From the NCBI RefSeq assembly GCF_018069625.1, contig NZ_CP072941.1, forward strand, positions 7,440,001 to 7,504,000: DNA of 64,000 nt, in the 5' to 3' direction. Below the pieces are notes generated by a model that made no database searches, was not told the DNA's origin, and saw nothing but the letters and a program-made list of their open reading frames with translations. Of the stretch, positions 63,494-64,000 are shown piece by piece. Numbering within the stretch: position 1 is the stretch's first letter; each line of letters starts with the position of its first letter. Origin of the DNA: Streptomyces yatensis (lineage in GTDB: Bacteria > Actinomycetota > Actinomycetes > Streptomycetales > Streptomycetaceae). The translations under genes were made by a program, and so were the position numbers.

Positions 63494-64000
63494 ATGCGTA
63501 CGGTCCTCGTCACCGGTACCGGCGGCGCGGGCCGCACCACCGTGGCCGCCGCGACCGCCCTCGCCGCCGCCCGTGAGGGGCAGCGGACGCTGCTGCTCAC
63601 CGCCGACCCGGACGGCACCCCCGAGGCGCTGCTCGGCATCCGCGCGCTGCGCACCGCCCCCGGGCGGCCGGCGGACCGGCTGCCGTGGTCCGTACCCGTC
63701 GAGCTCGCCCCGGGGTTGTGGGCCGCGCGGATCATCACGGACGAGTGGTTCCGCGGCGAACTCACCGCCCTGCAGGACCGCGGCCACGGCCTGCTCGACC
63801 TGCTCGGCGCGACCCCGCTGGACGGCGAGGAGCTGACCGCCCTCCCCGGGGTGGAGTCCATCGCGCTGCTGCGCGCCCTGCGCGCCGCCCAGACCGCCCC
63901 GCCCGGCACCGGCTGGGACGTCCTCGTCGTCGACATGCCGCCCGCCCCGGACACCGTCGCACTGCTCGCGCTGCCCGAGCAGCTGCGGCGCTATCTGCGA
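63494..64000 (+). CDS. ArsA/Get3-like ATPase, 5' part, altered P-loop
   Basis: ATG 63494, eight bases after GGAGG, opens 169 codons that run off the right edge. The N-terminus MRTVLVTGTGGAGRTTVAAA is a deviant Walker A: the expected GKGGVGKT has Thr for the signature Lys and Arg for the P-loop Lys. TLLLTADPDGTPEALLG is the A' motif and DVLVVDMPPAPDTVALL the switch II. Such proteins are called ion-transporting ATPases, but the ArsA role is unproven. It follows the SRPBCC gene by 126 bp and is probably the last gene of that group visible here. Confidence 0.85.
   Translation, partial: MRTVLVTGTGGAGRTTVAAATALAAAREGQRTLLLTADPDGTPEALLGIRALRTAPGRPADRLPWSVPVELAPGLWAARIITDEWFRGELTALQDRGHGLLDLLGATPLDGEELTALPGVESIALLRALRAAQTAPPGTGWDVLVVDMPPAPDTVALLALPEQLRRYLR

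Overview
This is a high-GC chromosomal stretch from a Streptomyces or close relative. The basis is the very high GC third-position usage, frequent GTG starts, NsdA-like and REC-only regulators, and an actinobacterial QcrCAB-CtaCDEF respiratory cluster. From memory, the right half (PimB-like mannosyltransferase, FadD15-like ligase, SRPBCC protein, ArsA-like ATPase, NlpC/P60, TrpD, QcrCAB, CtaE, CtaC, adenosine-kinase-like protein, ErpA-like protein) follows the gene neighbourhood of M. tuberculosis Rv2184c-Rv2204c. No rRNA, tRNA, insertion sequence, prophage or CRISPR array was seen.

Left part (1-20.8 kb). A truncated lipB opens the window. An NsdA-like regulator, an ArsR-type regulator divergent from an MFS exporter, an FAD oxidoreductase, a TIGR01777 SDR, a GNAT enzyme, a DUF4240 protein, an SDR and a WYL regulator follow. 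Then comes a pyruvate dehydrogenase block on the minus strand: pepA, lpdA, E2 (sucB/dlaT), a GntR/FCD regulator and aceE. The aceE promoter looks leaderless and carries a perfect 17-bp palindrome over its -35/spacer region.

Middle (20.8-38.9 kb). Cobalamin genes cobS, cobT and a metallo-beta-lactamase-like/CobU fusion occur here; a ketoacyl-synthase remnant and an AT-rich inverted repeat lie between cobT and cobU. They are followed by a methyltransferase/DUF3043 pair, pspA-pspAA, a two-component system, divergent nadA and erpA-like genes with paired CGTCA-N3-TGACG palindromes, an exported protein, a 74-residue orphan small protein, a PfkB kinase, and a cysteine desulfurase-TusA fusion. A roughly 1.2-kb minisatellite separates that fusion from ctaC.

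Right part (39-64 kb). ctaC-ctaD-ctaF, a lipoprotein L,D-transpeptidase and a REC-only protein are followed by ctaE-qcrC-qcrA-qcrB: together the cytochrome bc1-aa3 supercomplex. trpD follows. A SAM-IV riboswitch with a tiny Met-containing leader ORF precedes a class V aminotransferase/desulfurase-like gene. Then come a rhomboid-Lrp pair, a zinc-ribbon protein, a NYN-domain protein, two NlpC/P60 hydrolases (the first behind a c-di-AMP ydaO-type riboswitch), a lipoprotein gluzincin, a PimB-like mannosyltransferase, a FadD15-like acyl-CoA ligase, a metallophosphoesterase, an SRPBCC protein and a truncated ArsA-like ATPase with an altered P-loop.

Intergenic DNA is unusually repeat-rich. Five copies of dispersed Streptomyces-type palindromic elements lie at gene 3' ends, four of them between convergent genes. 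Several minisatellites have periods of 10, 12, 15, 45 and about 190 bp. All family assignments come from motifs read by eye; no database search was run.
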